Source: Bacteroidetes bacterium 43-16 (GTDB lineage Bacteria > Bacteroidota > Bacteroidia > Chitinophagales > Chitinophagaceae). From it: a DNA stretch of 45,708 nt. A program made the position numbers and the translations under genes. The notes beneath the pieces are model-generated. The model did not search any database and was not told where the DNA came from. It saw nothing but the letters and a program-made list of their open reading frames with translations. Positions 33,373-41,290 of the stretch are shown one piece after another. The stretch's first letter is position 1. Each line of letters begins with the position of its first letter. Location of the stretch: NCBI GenBank assembly GCA_001897525.1, contig MKTB01000023.1, positions 59,651 through 105,358 on the forward strand, read 5' to 3'.

Positions 33373-34266
33373 ATGAGTATAAAAAATGTAACCGTTGCCG
33401 GTAGTGGAGTATTAGGCGCACAGATTGCCTTACAATCGGCTTATCATGGATTCAATGTAACGGTATATGACATCAGCGATGATATTTTGACCCGTGCCAA
33501 AGCAACCTTTGAAAGAATTGCCGAAGCATACCGTAGCGATCTGCGGGCAAGCCAGGCATCTATTGATGCGGCCTTTGCACGCCTCAGCTATAGTGCCGAC
33601 CTGGCAACAGCAGTACAAGATGCCGATTTGCTGATCGAGGCCATTCCAGAAAACCCGGCCATAAAAACGGAATTTTATCAAAAACTGGCAGCCGTAGCAC
33701 CGGAGAAAACCATTTTTGCCACCAATACTTCAACCTTACTGCCCAGTATGTTTGCCGCGGCAACAGGCCGCCCGGAAAAATTCCTGGCACTGCATTTTGC
33801 CAATGAAATATGGAAGCACAACACTGCCGAAATCATGGGCCATGCAGAAACAGATAAAGCAGTATTTGATACCATTGTCGCCTTTGCAAAAGATATCGGT
33901 ATGATCGCTTTACCCCTGCATAAAGAACAACCTGCCTATATCCTCAATTCCTTACTGGTGCCGCTTTTGAGTGCAGCCAGTGCTTTGTGGGCCAATGGTG
34001 TGGCTGATCCCGAAACTATTGATAAGACCTGGATGGCAGCTACCGGAGCGCCTACAGGGCCTTTCGGAATGCTGGATGTCGTAGGCTTAACGACCGCATA
34101 CAATATCAATAAAATGGCTGCGGAGGCTCATCCTGATCCATTAAAACTTAAAATAGTTGAACTGCTTAAAGGGATGATCGATGAAGGTAAATCAGGTGTT
34201 GCTTCAGGCAAAGGGTTTTATACCTATCCTGATCCTGCCTATAAAGCACCGGACTTTTTGAAATAA
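33373..34266 (+). CDS. 3-hydroxyacyl-CoA dehydrogenase (short form)
   Basis: A 297-residue NAD-dependent dehydrogenase that oxidises 3-hydroxyacyl-CoA or, in relatives, short 3-hydroxy acids. The NAD loop GSGVLGAQIALQSAYHG with the acidic residue in VYDIS fits the family. ADLLIEAIPEN follows, then the catalytic region LALHFANEIWKHNTAEIMGH, where the usual His-Glu pair lies near ALHF. Typical FLVNRIL is replaced by PAYILNSLLVPLL. It is the last gene of the ohrR operon (15 bases after the nitroreductase), a position seldom associated with beta-oxidation. A terminator follows. Confidence 0.9.
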   Translation: MSIKNVTVAGSGVLGAQIALQSAYHGFNVTVYDISDDILTRAKATFERIAEAYRSDLRASQASIDAAFARLSYSADLATAVQDADLLIEAIPENPAIKTEFYQKLAAVAPEKTIFATNTSTLLPSMFAAATGRPEKFLALHFANEIWKHNTAEIMGHAETDKAVFDTIVAFAKDIGMIALPLHKEQPAYILNSLLVPLLSAASALWANGVADPETIDKTWMAATGAPTGPFGMLDVVGLTTAYNINKMAAEAHPDPLKLKIVELLKGMIDEGKSGVASGKGFYTYPDPAYKAPDFLK

Positions 34267-34284
34267 ATATTGATACTGATGATG

Positions 34285-34325
34285 AAAAGCTAAGGGCTGC
34301 GATTCTATCGCAGCCCTTAGCTTTT
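34285..34325. terminator. bidirectional terminator at the end of the ohrR operon
   Basis: AAAAGCTAAGGGCTGCGA and TCGCAGCCCTTAGCTTTT form an 18-bp stem with loop TTCTA. Its 3' arm reaches the stop codon of the converging sterol-desaturase-family gene (stop at 34324-34326). Confidence 0.92.
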
Positions 34326-35280
34326 ATGATTTTACCAGTTCAACTTCTGTTGTTGCAGCCTCCGGCAAACTATCTTCTTCTTTCAGGGCTTCTTCTGCCG
34401 CGCGCATCTTGTCTGAGGTCATCCTGCTGTCATCATGACTATAGCCGGGTTTGTCAAACAGGTAGTGCCAGCGTTGTTTCCAGGTGAGGCCCGGTTGCCT
34501 GATGTCTTGTATGATCGCGGCAAACTCGTGGAAGATGAGCATCACCCAGTTCGGGTTTTCCAGGTTATGTGTCAGTCCGTAGCGGATAGGCTCATATTCT
34601 TTTTCGTCGATCTCTTCCTGGAAGGTGCCAAACATTTTATCCCAGATGATTAAGAACATACCCATGTTCCGGTCCAGGTATTTGGCATTGGAAGCATGGT
34701 GCACCCGGTGATGGGATGGGGTTACAAAAATATACTCCAGGAAGCCAAGTTTCCCGATTGCTTTGGTATGAATTAAAGTACCCCATATCTGCGTGGCAGA
34801 AAACACGAACAAGATATCAATTGGTTCGTAGCCTACAAATACCAATGGGATGAAATAAACGAAACGGTATAAGGGTTCCAAAACAGAAGAGCGGAAACCT
34901 ACGGTAATATTGTAGTTAATGGCGCTATGATGGGTGACATGCGTAGCCCAGAAAAAGCGGATAAAATGGTCGTTGCGGTGCAACCAGTAAAAGGCCAGGT
35001 CCTGCAGGATGATAAGGCTCAGCCAGTAGATCCAGCCATGATGGTCCCAATGCACAAAGGCATATTTGAAACACCAGGCAAAGATGAACAGATACACTAC
35101 ACGGAAGCCGATGTCTACCAGGAAGCAAACCATTGACAGGTAAATATTCTGAAGCGTTTCTTTGATCGTATAGAGCTTCTTTAACTGGAAATTCATGATG
35201 AACAACTCAATGCCGATAATGATGGCATAAAGCGGAACCTGGGATAACAGTAAAATTTGCTCTCTTAAATTAGTGTCCAT
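34324..35280 (-). CDS. sterol desaturase/fatty acid hydroxylase-family membrane enzyme
   Basis: A 318-residue integral membrane di-iron oxygenase. The histidine clusters are WLHRNDHFIRFFWATHVTHH (containing HxxxH and HxxHH) and HRVHHASN (HxxHH), which in this family bind two irons; several hydrophobic segments surround them. Bacterial members hydroxylate or desaturate lipids such as carotenoids, sterols and fatty acids; the substrate here is unknown. The C-terminal tail is acidic. It has its own promoter (35310-35339), in the divergent gap before the two-domain TonB-C gene. Confidence 0.92.
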   Translation of the reverse strand: MDTNLREQILLLSQVPLYAIIIGIELFIMNFQLKKLYTIKETLQNIYLSMVCFLVDIGFRVVYLFIFAWCFKYAFVHWDHHGWIYWLSLIILQDLAFYWLHRNDHFIRFFWATHVTHHSAINYNITVGFRSSVLEPLYRFVYFIPLVFVGYEPIDILFVFSATQIWGTLIHTKAIGKLGFLEYIFVTPSHHRVHHASNAKYLDRNMGMFLIIWDKMFGTFQEEIDEKEYEPIRYGLTHNLENPNWVMLIFHEFAAIIQDIRQPGLTWKQRWHYLFDKPGYSHDDSRMTSDKMRAAEEALKEEDSLPEAATTEVELVKS

Positions 35281-35309
35281 GATTTTCTATACTCACGAAA
35301 TTTAAAAAG

Positions 35310-35339
35310 CAAAATTACGAAATTAGCCTGCGGTAACAA
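35310..35339 (-). promoter_or_regulatory. promoter of the sterol-desaturase-family gene
   Basis: On the minus strand TTG (plus CAA 35337-35339), a 19-bp spacer, and TAATTTTG (plus 35310-35317). Confidence 0.7.
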
Positions 35340-35402
35340 GATTCATTTTTCTGCGCACTGTAAAACTTTGAATCAGCGACTTACAGATCATAGATAAATT
35401 GA

Positions 35403-35440
35403 ATAGCTATACTGCATACCTATAGCTATGATAAGCTATA
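35403..35440 (+). repeat. ATAGCTAT iterons upstream of the two-domain TonB-C gene
   Basis: The self-complementary octamer ATAGCTAT occurs at 35403-35410 and 35422-35429, with a degenerate AAGCTATA at 35433-35440, just before the -7 element TACATTTG (35447-35454). One more ATAGCTAT is at 5932-5939 upstream of the lone exbD. They could be operator sites; an AT-rich octamer can also recur by chance. Confidence 0.4.
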
Positions 35441-35446
35441 TAAATG

Positions 35447-35454
35447 TACATTTG
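35447..35454 (+). promoter_or_regulatory. -7 element immediately before the two-domain TonB-C gene
   Basis: TACATTTG, followed by only seven bases before the ATG at 35462. The arrangement repeats that at 30047-30054 for the related gene. The in-frame ATG at 35444 overlaps it and is therefore not the start. Confidence 0.5.
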
Positions 35455-35461
35455 CAGCCTT

Positions 35462-36235
35462 ATGAAAACAATATTTACCATTAGTGCCCTGATCATTTCA
35501 GGCCTTTGCTTTGCCCGGCAAGCAAAGGCTCCGCTATTAAAGCCTGATAAACAGAATAAAGAAATATTCAGAGCCATCCCCGAGGAAAACAAAGCAAAGC
35601 CAAATTATGATTTGTCTGCTTATTTAATCAGTACACTAAAATACCCGAAAGCGGCGCAGGAAGCGGAAATTGAGGGCCAGGTCTTGGTGGCATTCATTGT
35701 AGAAAAAGATGGGAGCATATCAATTGTAGATGTAGTAAAAGGGAAAGACCTGGGTGGAGGACTGCCCGAAGAAGCCGTACGTGTTGTGAAAAACATGCCT
35801 GCATGGAAGCCTGCAATACAAAATGATGTAAAAGTAAAATGTCACATGACGATTCCTATTAACTTTAGGTTAGAGGATAAGTCCCGCCTGAACAGTAAAT
35901 ACCAGTTCCCCGTAGATAAAGGCGTGGTACTGATACAAGGTGCTTTACCCACTTTTAATTACCCGGTTTATATTCATAAACAACAGTTATATCCCGAACA
36001 AGCGCGTAAAAACAGGGTACAGGGCCTTGTTGTAGTGCGCTTTATAGTGGAAACAGATAGTAGTATTAGTAATATTACCATCGCAGAAGGACAGGATTTA
36101 GGCTATGGTCTGCCGGAAGAAGCCTTAAGGCTGATCCGAAATATGCCTGCCTGGCAGCCTGCATTGGACATAGATAAAAAGCCCGTACGCTCTTATGTTA
36201 TGGCCCCGGTTTCCTTTAAACTGGACGAAGAATAA
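35462..36235 (+). CDS. secreted protein with two tandem TonB C-terminal domains
   Basis: A 257-residue protein: signal peptide MKTIFTISALIISGLCFARQ, then TonB C-terminal domain 1 (about residues 45-140: KYPKAAQEAEIEGQVLVAFI, EKDGSIS, LPEEAVRVVKNMPAWKPAI) and domain 2 (about 165-257: YPEQARKNRVQGLVVVRFIV, GLPEEALRLIRNMPAWQPAL). The linker repeats neither. The domains probably arose by duplication. There is no membrane anchor. It may bind outer-membrane receptors or peptidoglycan without energising transport; this is inference. The start is the ATG at 35462 because the one at 35444 lies in the promoter. Confidence 0.88.
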   Translation: MKTIFTISALIISGLCFARQAKAPLLKPDKQNKEIFRAIPEENKAKPNYDLSAYLISTLKYPKAAQEAEIEGQVLVAFIVEKDGSISIVDVVKGKDLGGGLPEEAVRVVKNMPAWKPAIQNDVKVKCHMTIPINFRLEDKSRLNSKYQFPVDKGVVLIQGALPTFNYPVYIHKQQLYPEQARKNRVQGLVVVRFIVETDSSISNITIAEGQDLGYGLPEEALRLIRNMPAWQPALDIDKKPVRSYVMAPVSFKLDEE

Positions 36236-36290
36236 ATTAACATTGCTATTTCGCTAATATTTGATTAAATTGCACTCCCAATTTTAGAAA

Positions 36291-37211
36291 ATGCTGAAAT
36301 TAAATAATCAAACTGATTTTTATAAAGGAAAAGTAAGAGATGTATACACGATCAAAGGCCAATACCTGGCCATGGTAGTGAGCGACAGGATCTCTGCTTT
36401 TGATGTGGTATTACCCAGACCTATACCTTACAAAGGACAAGTACTGAACCAGATTGCTGCAGCCAACCTTGAAGCGACAAAAGATATCGTGCCTAACTGG
36501 GTGATTGATGGCAATGCTTTGCCAAACGTTACTGTGGGTAAGAAATGTGAGACCTTCCCGGTGGAAATGGTCATCCGTGGCAACCTTTCCGGCCATGCCT
36601 GGAGAACCTATAAGACAGGTGAGCGTATGCTTTGCGGTGTGAAAATGCCGGACGGTCTTAAAGAAAATGACTTCTTCCCGGAGCCGATCATTACGCCTTC
36701 TACCAAGGCACATGAAGGACATGATGAAGACATCTCCCGTGAAGAGATCATCTCAAAAGGCATCATTTCAGAAGCTGAATATAAAGAGCTGGAGCGCATC
36801 ACCAAAGCCTTGTTTGAGCGCGGAAGGGAAATGGCCAAAGAAAGAGGCCTGATCCTGGTAGATACGAAGTATGAATTCGGTAAAATAGACGGACAGATCT
36901 ACCTGATCGATGAGATCCACACCCCTGATTCTTCGAGGTACTTCTATGCCGATACTTACGACCGATTACAGGAAGAAGGACAGGCGCAAAGACAACTCTC
37001 CAAAGAGTTTGTACGCGAATGGTTGATGGATAATGGCTTCCAGGGTAAAGAAGGACAGGAGATCCCGGAAATGACTGATCAGAAGGTAGCGGAAATTTCA
37101 GAAAGATATATAGAGCTGTATGAGAAGATCACCGGCAAACCTTTTGTCAAAATAAATATGACTGAAGCGGAGATCGAAGCAGAAGTGAACCGCATCATTG
37201 CGCAACTATAA
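36291..37211 (+). CDS. purC: phosphoribosylaminoimidazole-succinocarboxamide synthase
   Basis: PurC joins CAIR and aspartate with ATP to make SAICAR in purine synthesis. It has 306 residues, the longer form of the family (about 240 in E. coli), found in many Bacteroidota and eukaryotes. [20 protein letters not shown] with [19 protein letters not shown] is the ATP-binding N-terminal region. [14 protein letters not shown] and [20 protein letters not shown] are the conserved catalytic core, and HTPDSSRYF is a signature. It is monocistronic with a strong terminator at its stop. Confidence 0.97.
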   Translation: MLKLNNQTDFYKGKVRDVYTIKGQYLAMVVSDRISAFDVVLPRPIPYKGQVLNQIAAANLEATKDIVPNWVIDGNALPNVTVGKKCETFPVEMVIRGNLSGHAWRTYKTGERMLCGVKMPDGLKENDFFPEPIITPSTKAHEGHDEDISREEIISKGIISEAEYKELERITKALFERGREMAKERGLILVDTKYEFGKIDGQIYLIDEIHTPDSSRYFYADTYDRLQEEGQAQRQLSKEFVREWLMDNGFQGKEGQEIPEMTDQKVAEISERYIELYEKITGKPFVKINMTEAEIEAEVNRIIAQL

Positions 37212-37250
37212 AAATAAAGGCTAAGCTTTAAAGCTTAGCCTTTATTTTTT
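37211..37250. terminator. bidirectional terminator of purC and the aminotransferase gene
   Basis: AAAATAAAGGCTAAGCTTT and AAAGCTTAGCCTTTATTTT form a near-perfect palindrome ending in T's. The last codons and stop (37228-37230) of the converging aminotransferase gene lie inside the stem. Confidence 0.9.
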
Positions 37251-38370
37251 CAATAGCTATTTGTAATGTTTTGTCTTCCTTGGCAAAGCAAAAGCGCACC
37301 AGTTTGTTATCCGTCCCGTCTTTATAAAAGGCACTCAGCGGAATGGTGGCTACGCCTGCCTCTTTGGTCAGCCATTGGGCAAATGCGGTGTCCGGCATAT
37401 CTTTCCAGGCACTGTAATCGGCCACCTGGAAATAGCTGCCTGCTGCCGGTGCGATGATCTTAAGCGGGGTGTCTGCCAGCAAACGATGCAGCAAGTCTCT
37501 TTTCCCGTTCAGTAAAGCACAACTGTCTTCACCCGGGAACTGCTGCATAAAGCGGCCTAAGGCATATTGCGCCGGTGTATTGACCGAGAAAGCAATAAAC
37601 TGATGTACTTTCCTGATCGCTTTAGTGATGGCCGGACAGGCAATGGTATAGCCTATCTTCCAGCCCGTGGCATGAAACTGTTTGCCAAAAGAAAATACAG
37701 CGACACATTGCTCCTGTAAAGCCTCTTGCTGTAATACACTATGATGCTGTTGCCCGTCAAATACGATCTGGTCATACACCTCATCAGAGATCACGAGGAT
37801 ATCCTTTCCTGCAACCAGGTCTGCCAGCTGCTGCCAATCCGGTGCAGACCAGGTCACACCCGTAGGATTATGGGGCGTATTGACAATAATAGCCCTGGTC
37901 CTGGTCGTGACGGCTGCCCTGAGCCGGTCCCAGTCTACCGAAAAGTCTGGATAATTTAAAGGTACAGGTACGGGAATGCCACCGTTGATCTCGATAGCAG
38001 GGATATAAGCATCATAAGCAGGCTCAAGTATGATCACCTCTTCTCCTTTGTTTAAAAGGGCTGCCAGGGCCACGAAAATGCCATAAGAAGCGCCCGGACA
38101 AATAGTGATATGACCGGCATCTATGGCTACATTCAATTGCTTGTTTTTTTGCAGGGCTATTTGTTCGGTCAGCAGGGGTAGACCCGGCATGGGCGCATAC
38201 TGGTTGAATCCCTGTACCGTTGCTTCGGCAAGGAATTCCTGTATCCTGGTATCTATAGGGTAGTCCGGGAATCCCTGTGAGAGATTAACCGCACCATATT
38301 CTGCCGCAAGTGCCGACATGACTGAAAATATAGTAGTATCTGCCCCGGTATGCTTTTGTGGAAACAACAT
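37228..38370 (-). CDS. class I/II PLP aminotransferase, probably methionine/kynurenine type
   Basis: An aminotransferase of about 380 residues. INLSQGFPDYP-like opening (VNLSQGFPDYPID), the PLP contacts NTPHNPTG and VISDEVYDQIVFDG, and the Schiff-base Lys in FSFGKQFHATGWKIGY are present; the C-terminal substrate Arg lies in LVRFCF. The SQGFP opening and the FHATGWK context resemble YbdL (methionine aminotransferase) and kynurenine aminotransferases more than aspartate enzymes; the substrate is inferred. The ATG at 38370 (MLFPQKHTGADTTIF) is preferred over one at 38394, which adds eight residues unlike the family. Its 3' end is shared with the terminator of purC. Confidence 0.9.
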   Translation of the reverse strand: MLFPQKHTGADTTIFSVMSALAAEYGAVNLSQGFPDYPIDTRIQEFLAEATVQGFNQYAPMPGLPLLTEQIALQKNKQLNVAIDAGHITICPGASYGIFVALAALLNKGEEVIILEPAYDAYIPAIEINGGIPVPVPLNYPDFSVDWDRLRAAVTTRTRAIIVNTPHNPTGVTWSAPDWQQLADLVAGKDILVISDEVYDQIVFDGQQHHSVLQQEALQEQCVAVFSFGKQFHATGWKIGYTIACPAITKAIRKVHQFIAFSVNTPAQYALGRFMQQFPGEDSCALLNGKRDLLHRLLADTPLKIIAPAAGSYFQVADYSAWKDMPDTAFAQWLTKEAGVATIPLSAFYKDGTDNKLVRFCFAKEDKTLQIAIEKIKAKL

Positions 38371-38520
38371 AGAAAATACAATGTTTAGAAGCATTAAAAA
38401 TAGCTAAAAAACGGAGTATTGTCTGTATAATCTCTTAATTACCTGATAAAGTAATTAAGGTCATTTACATTTTACTGTAATTAACAATCAATCATTCACC
38501 CTTAATAATTTGAAAGAAGA

Positions 38521-39375
38521 TTACAGGATAATGATATCTGCAATGGTAAATAGAGCGTACACCAGGCTGATGATACCATTGGTAGTGCCAAAAGCAAGAT
38601 CTACCTTGCTCAGGTCATGTGGCTTCACCAAAGTGTGTTGGTAGACCAGGAGTGCAATCACGATCACAGCGCCTACCCAGTAGATCCAGCCGAACCCGGC
38701 ATATAGGCCTACAGTAATGATCAGTAAAGCAGAAAACACGTGCAGTACATTGGAAACCATCAGCGCATTGCGCTTGCCCAGTGCTGCAGGTATAGAGTTC
38801 AGGTTATTGGCCCGGTCAAACTCTTCGTCTTGCAGAGCGTATATAATGTCGAAGCCGGAAACCCAGGTGAGGACAATAAAAGAGAAGAACAAAGGTACCA
38901 GGTTGAATACACCCGTCACACTCAGGTAAGCGCCTATAGGTGCCAGGGCCAGGCCGATGCCCAATACAATATGACAAAGCGGGGTAAACCTTTTGGTATA
39001 ACTGTAAAATAATACTACAAACAAGGCTATGGGCGATAACATCAAGACCATTGGATTGATGAAATATGTAGCCGCTACAAAAAGGACACAATTTACAATA
39101 GTGAATAGGAGTGCCTGCTTTGCAGGTATAATGCCTGCCGGTACTTCGCGGTTGGCCGTACGCGGATTTTTGGCATCAAAATTACGGTCCAGGTAACGGT
39201 TGAAGGCCATTGCCGCATTTCTTGCCGTTACCATACATAAAAGCATCAGCAGTAAGACCCGGAGATCAAAGCTGAACTGCTGTGTATAAAAAATTGCCAG
39301 AGCAAAGCCGATGAGGGCAAAGGGTAGGGCAAAAATGGTATGACTGAACTTTACGAGGGATAAATATTTTTTCAA
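38521..39375 (-). CDS. UbiA-like polyprenyltransferase (quinone synthesis)
   Basis: A 284-residue membrane prenyltransferase with about eight helices. The two Asp-rich motifs are NRYLDRNFDAKNPRT (about 60-75) and DIIYALQDEEFDRA (about 180-193), which bind the prenyl diphosphate through magnesium. The length and motifs match the UbiA/MqnP group that prenylates 4-hydroxybenzoate or, in the futalosine pathway, a menaquinone precursor. Without other quinone genes nearby, the pathway is not decided. It lies 15 bases after the DUF1573 gene on the same strand. The 150 bases downstream of it hold no gene. Confidence 0.9.
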   Translation of the reverse strand: MKKYLSLVKFSHTIFALPFALIGFALAIFYTQQFSFDLRVLLLMLLCMVTARNAAMAFNRYLDRNFDAKNPRTANREVPAGIIPAKQALLFTIVNCVLFVAATYFINPMVLMLSPIALFVVLFYSYTKRFTPLCHIVLGIGLALAPIGAYLSVTGVFNLVPLFFSFIVLTWVSGFDIIYALQDEEFDRANNLNSIPAALGKRNALMVSNVLHVFSALLIITVGLYAGFGWIYWVGAVIVIALLVYQHTLVKPHDLSKVDLAFGTTNGIISLVYALFTIADIIIL

Positions 39376-39390
39376 AACTATTGGGAGCAG

Positions 39391-39918
39391 TTATGGCTTA
39401 ACCACTGCTTTAAAGTATAAAGGAATAGACTCTTCCTGGGCATTGCTTTTCAGGATGATATTTTTGTCAACATTACCGGCCCTGCCTTTGGAGTTGAATG
39501 AAATGGCAATCTCACCCTTAGCTCCCGGGGGAACAGGCGTTTTGGTATAAGCAGGAACGGTACAGCCGCATGTCGCCACTACCTCATCAATGATCAGGGG
39601 ATGGCTGCCTGTATTTTTAAAAGTGTACACATGCTCTACCACATCCCCGTCTTTGATCGAACCGAAATCATAAGATTCTTTGTCGAACTTTATAGTCGTC
39701 TTGGGATGTTTTGCGGTATTTGCCGGGTTCGTTGTTCCGCCACCGGGCATTATACCAGCTTCGGTATGATTTGCTGTTGTATTACGCCCCGGAGGGTCGC
39801 CTGCCTTATTCTTGTTGAAAAGCGCTGTATGGCTTACTCCTGACAATTCTATAATAGCAATTGTAAGCACCGACAATGTTAATAAAGTCAGTAAAACCGT
39901 TTTGAAAGTTCCGTTCAT
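39391..39918 (-). CDS. DUF1573 domain protein with N-terminal anchor
   Basis: A 175-residue protein. Residues 5-25 form a hydrophobic anchor or uncleaved signal; about 60 residues of Thr/Gly/Pro/Asn-rich linker follow. The C-terminal Ig-like DUF1573 domain has FDFGSIKDGDVVEH-like YDFGSIKDGDVVEHVYTFKN, then DEVVATCGCTVPAY and KGEIAISFNSKGRAG, typical of the family. Such domains are very common in Bacteroidota exported proteins, of unknown function. It is upstream of the ubiA-like gene in the same operon. A -7 element TACTTTTG lies at plus 39972-39979. Confidence 0.9.
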   Translation of the reverse strand: MNGTFKTVLLTLLTLSVLTIAIIELSGVSHTALFNKNKAGDPPGRNTTANHTEAGIMPGGGTTNPANTAKHPKTTIKFDKESYDFGSIKDGDVVEHVYTFKNTGSHPLIIDEVVATCGCTVPAYTKTPVPPGAKGEIAISFNSKGRAGNVDKNIILKSNAQEESIPLYFKAVVKP

Positions 39919-39971
39919 ACACTTTTATATTTCCTGATTAATAAATAACTTACCTTACTGTTTTAACACTA

Positions 39972-39979
39972 CAAAAGTA
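39972..39979 (-). promoter_or_regulatory. -7 element of the DUF1573-ubiA operon
   Basis: Plus CAAAAGTA reads TACTTTTG on the minus strand, 53 bases before the ATG at 39918. CAAA at 39994-39997 gives a -33 candidate with a short 14-bp spacer. Confidence 0.4.
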
Positions 39980-40009
39980 CTAAATATATTCATCAAAAGC
40001 ATAATGGCT

Positions 40010-40828
40010 TTACCAGCTTCCACCAGCACCACCACCGCCAAAACTACCTCCACCGAAGCCTCCGAATCCGCCACCTCCGCCAAAACCGCCGCTGCCACCA
40101 CCACTACCACCTCCGCCAAACATACCACCGATGATACCACCGGTAAAAATATCGGTACCCCTGCGCGAGATATACCTGCCGCCACGGCCATTGCCGCCGC
40201 CGCCTTTAGTAGCTATAATGATGATCACCACCATGATGATCAGTAAAAACACGGCTGCGCCTACAGGGAATCCTTCTTCTTCATGATCAGAAGGGTCGGC
40301 TTTATACTCCCCGGAGGAAGCTTTCACGATTGCATTGACCCCTTCCAGGAAGCCCTGGTAATAGTTGCCTGATTTGAAGAAAGGCGTGATCTCATTCCTG
40401 ATGATCCTGCCGACAAGCCCGTCGGGGAGGGCACCTTCCATGCCGTAGCCTGTAGCGATCCAGATCTTGCGATCATTGATCGAGGCCAGGATCAGGACCC
40501 CGTTTTTCTTGCCTTTTTTCCCGATCCCCCATTTATTGCCCAGTTTGAAAGAGTAATCTGCAATATCATACATCCCTATGCTTTTGAGCGTTACGATGGC
40601 TATTTCAGTAGAAGTAGAGTCCTCGTAGGCCAGTAGCTTCCGCTCCAGGTCTGCATTGTCCTGGGCCGATAATACACCGGCATAGTCATTGACCAGTCGC
40701 GGAGGATTACTAGGCTTAGGAAAATCGCTGTCGGCCTGGGCAAAGGAAAGGTGTGCGATCAGCAGTACCAGGAAGATAAGGCCTGCTGAAAAAATAGGTT
40801 TAAATGCTCTGTTCATGTGTTTGCTCAT
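40010..40828 (-). CDS. TPM-domain protein with Gly-rich C-terminus (YgcG family)
   Basis: A 272-residue protein: signal peptide (residues about 8-30, ending LSFAQA), the TPM domain (about 40-185: LVNDYAGVLSAQDNADLE, then STEIAIVTL, GKKGKKNGVLILASINDRK, GYGMEGALPD), one transmembrane helix (AAVFLLIIMVVIIIIAT) and a long Gly/Phe/Ser tail of GGGF-type repeats. TPM domains sit in the periplasm and are linked to membrane protein turnover and to phosphatase-like activity in plant thylakoids. Its start codon directly abuts the stop of the next TPM gene (40829), so the two are translationally coupled. An alternative start is the ATG at 40816. Confidence 0.92.
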   Translation of the reverse strand: MSKHMNRAFKPIFSAGLIFLVLLIAHLSFAQADSDFPKPSNPPRLVNDYAGVLSAQDNADLERKLLAYEDSTSTEIAIVTLKSIGMYDIADYSFKLGNKWGIGKKGKKNGVLILASINDRKIWIATGYGMEGALPDGLVGRIIRNEITPFFKSGNYYQGFLEGVNAIVKASSGEYKADPSDHEEEGFPVGAAVFLLIIMVVIIIIATKGGGGNGRGGRYISRRGTDIFTGGIIGGMFGGGGSGGGSGGFGGGGGFGGFGGGSFGGGGAGGSW

Positions 40829-41290
40829 TTATTGGCCAAAAACGATATCGTCAGGAATCTCGTTATGGTCTTCATTGGCCCGGGCCGGGAAGTGGACCGA
40901 TAGGGCCTGCCCTATTTCAGTGACCACCGTTTTCAATCCTTCTTTTATCTTTCCTTCTTTGCAGAAATTTTTCAATGTTTCCAGTTCCTGTTTCCAGAAA
41001 TTATCCTGGCCTACTCTTTGGTGGATGCCTTCATCACCTATAATAGCGATCTGACGGTCCAGTAAAGCCATATATACCAGCACAGCATTACGTTCCCGTG
41101 TAGCTTCCATCTTCAGTTTCCGGAAGATCTCCCAGGCACGGTCTATAGCATTCACATAGCTACAGCGGGATTCTATGAATACCCGCACTTCTCCGGAGGT
41201 AATACCTTCCGCATGACGGATGGCTGTTACTACTTCATCAGCCTCTGCTTTTGGTAACAGATCACTGGTTTTATTAGGGAAAATGCCCAT
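40829..41290 (-). CDS. TPM-domain protein, short
   Basis: A 153-residue protein without signal peptide. A TPM-type domain covers most of the length (EVVTAIRHAEGITSGEVRVFIE, then RERNAVLVYMALLDRQIAIIGDEGIH). It pairs with the longer TPM protein that follows immediately; the usual third partner, lemA, is not adjacent upstream: the next 464 bases hold no gene. The two probably form a membrane-associated complex. A -7 element TATCTTTG (plus 41313-41320) lies 22 bases before the ATG. Confidence 0.9.
   Translation of the reverse strand: MGIFPNKTSDLLPKAEADEVVTAIRHAEGITSGEVRVFIESRCSYVNAIDRAWEIFRKLKMEATRERNAVLVYMALLDRQIAIIGDEGIHQRVGQDNFWKQELETLKNFCKEGKIKEGLKTVVTEIGQALSVHFPARANEDHNEIPDDIVFGQ

Noticed and set aside
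39955-40246. Ala/Val-rich and Thr-rich frames opposite and out of frame with the TPM gene
   Set aside because: They are shadows of the Gly-rich codons (GGN) of the TPM protein tail.
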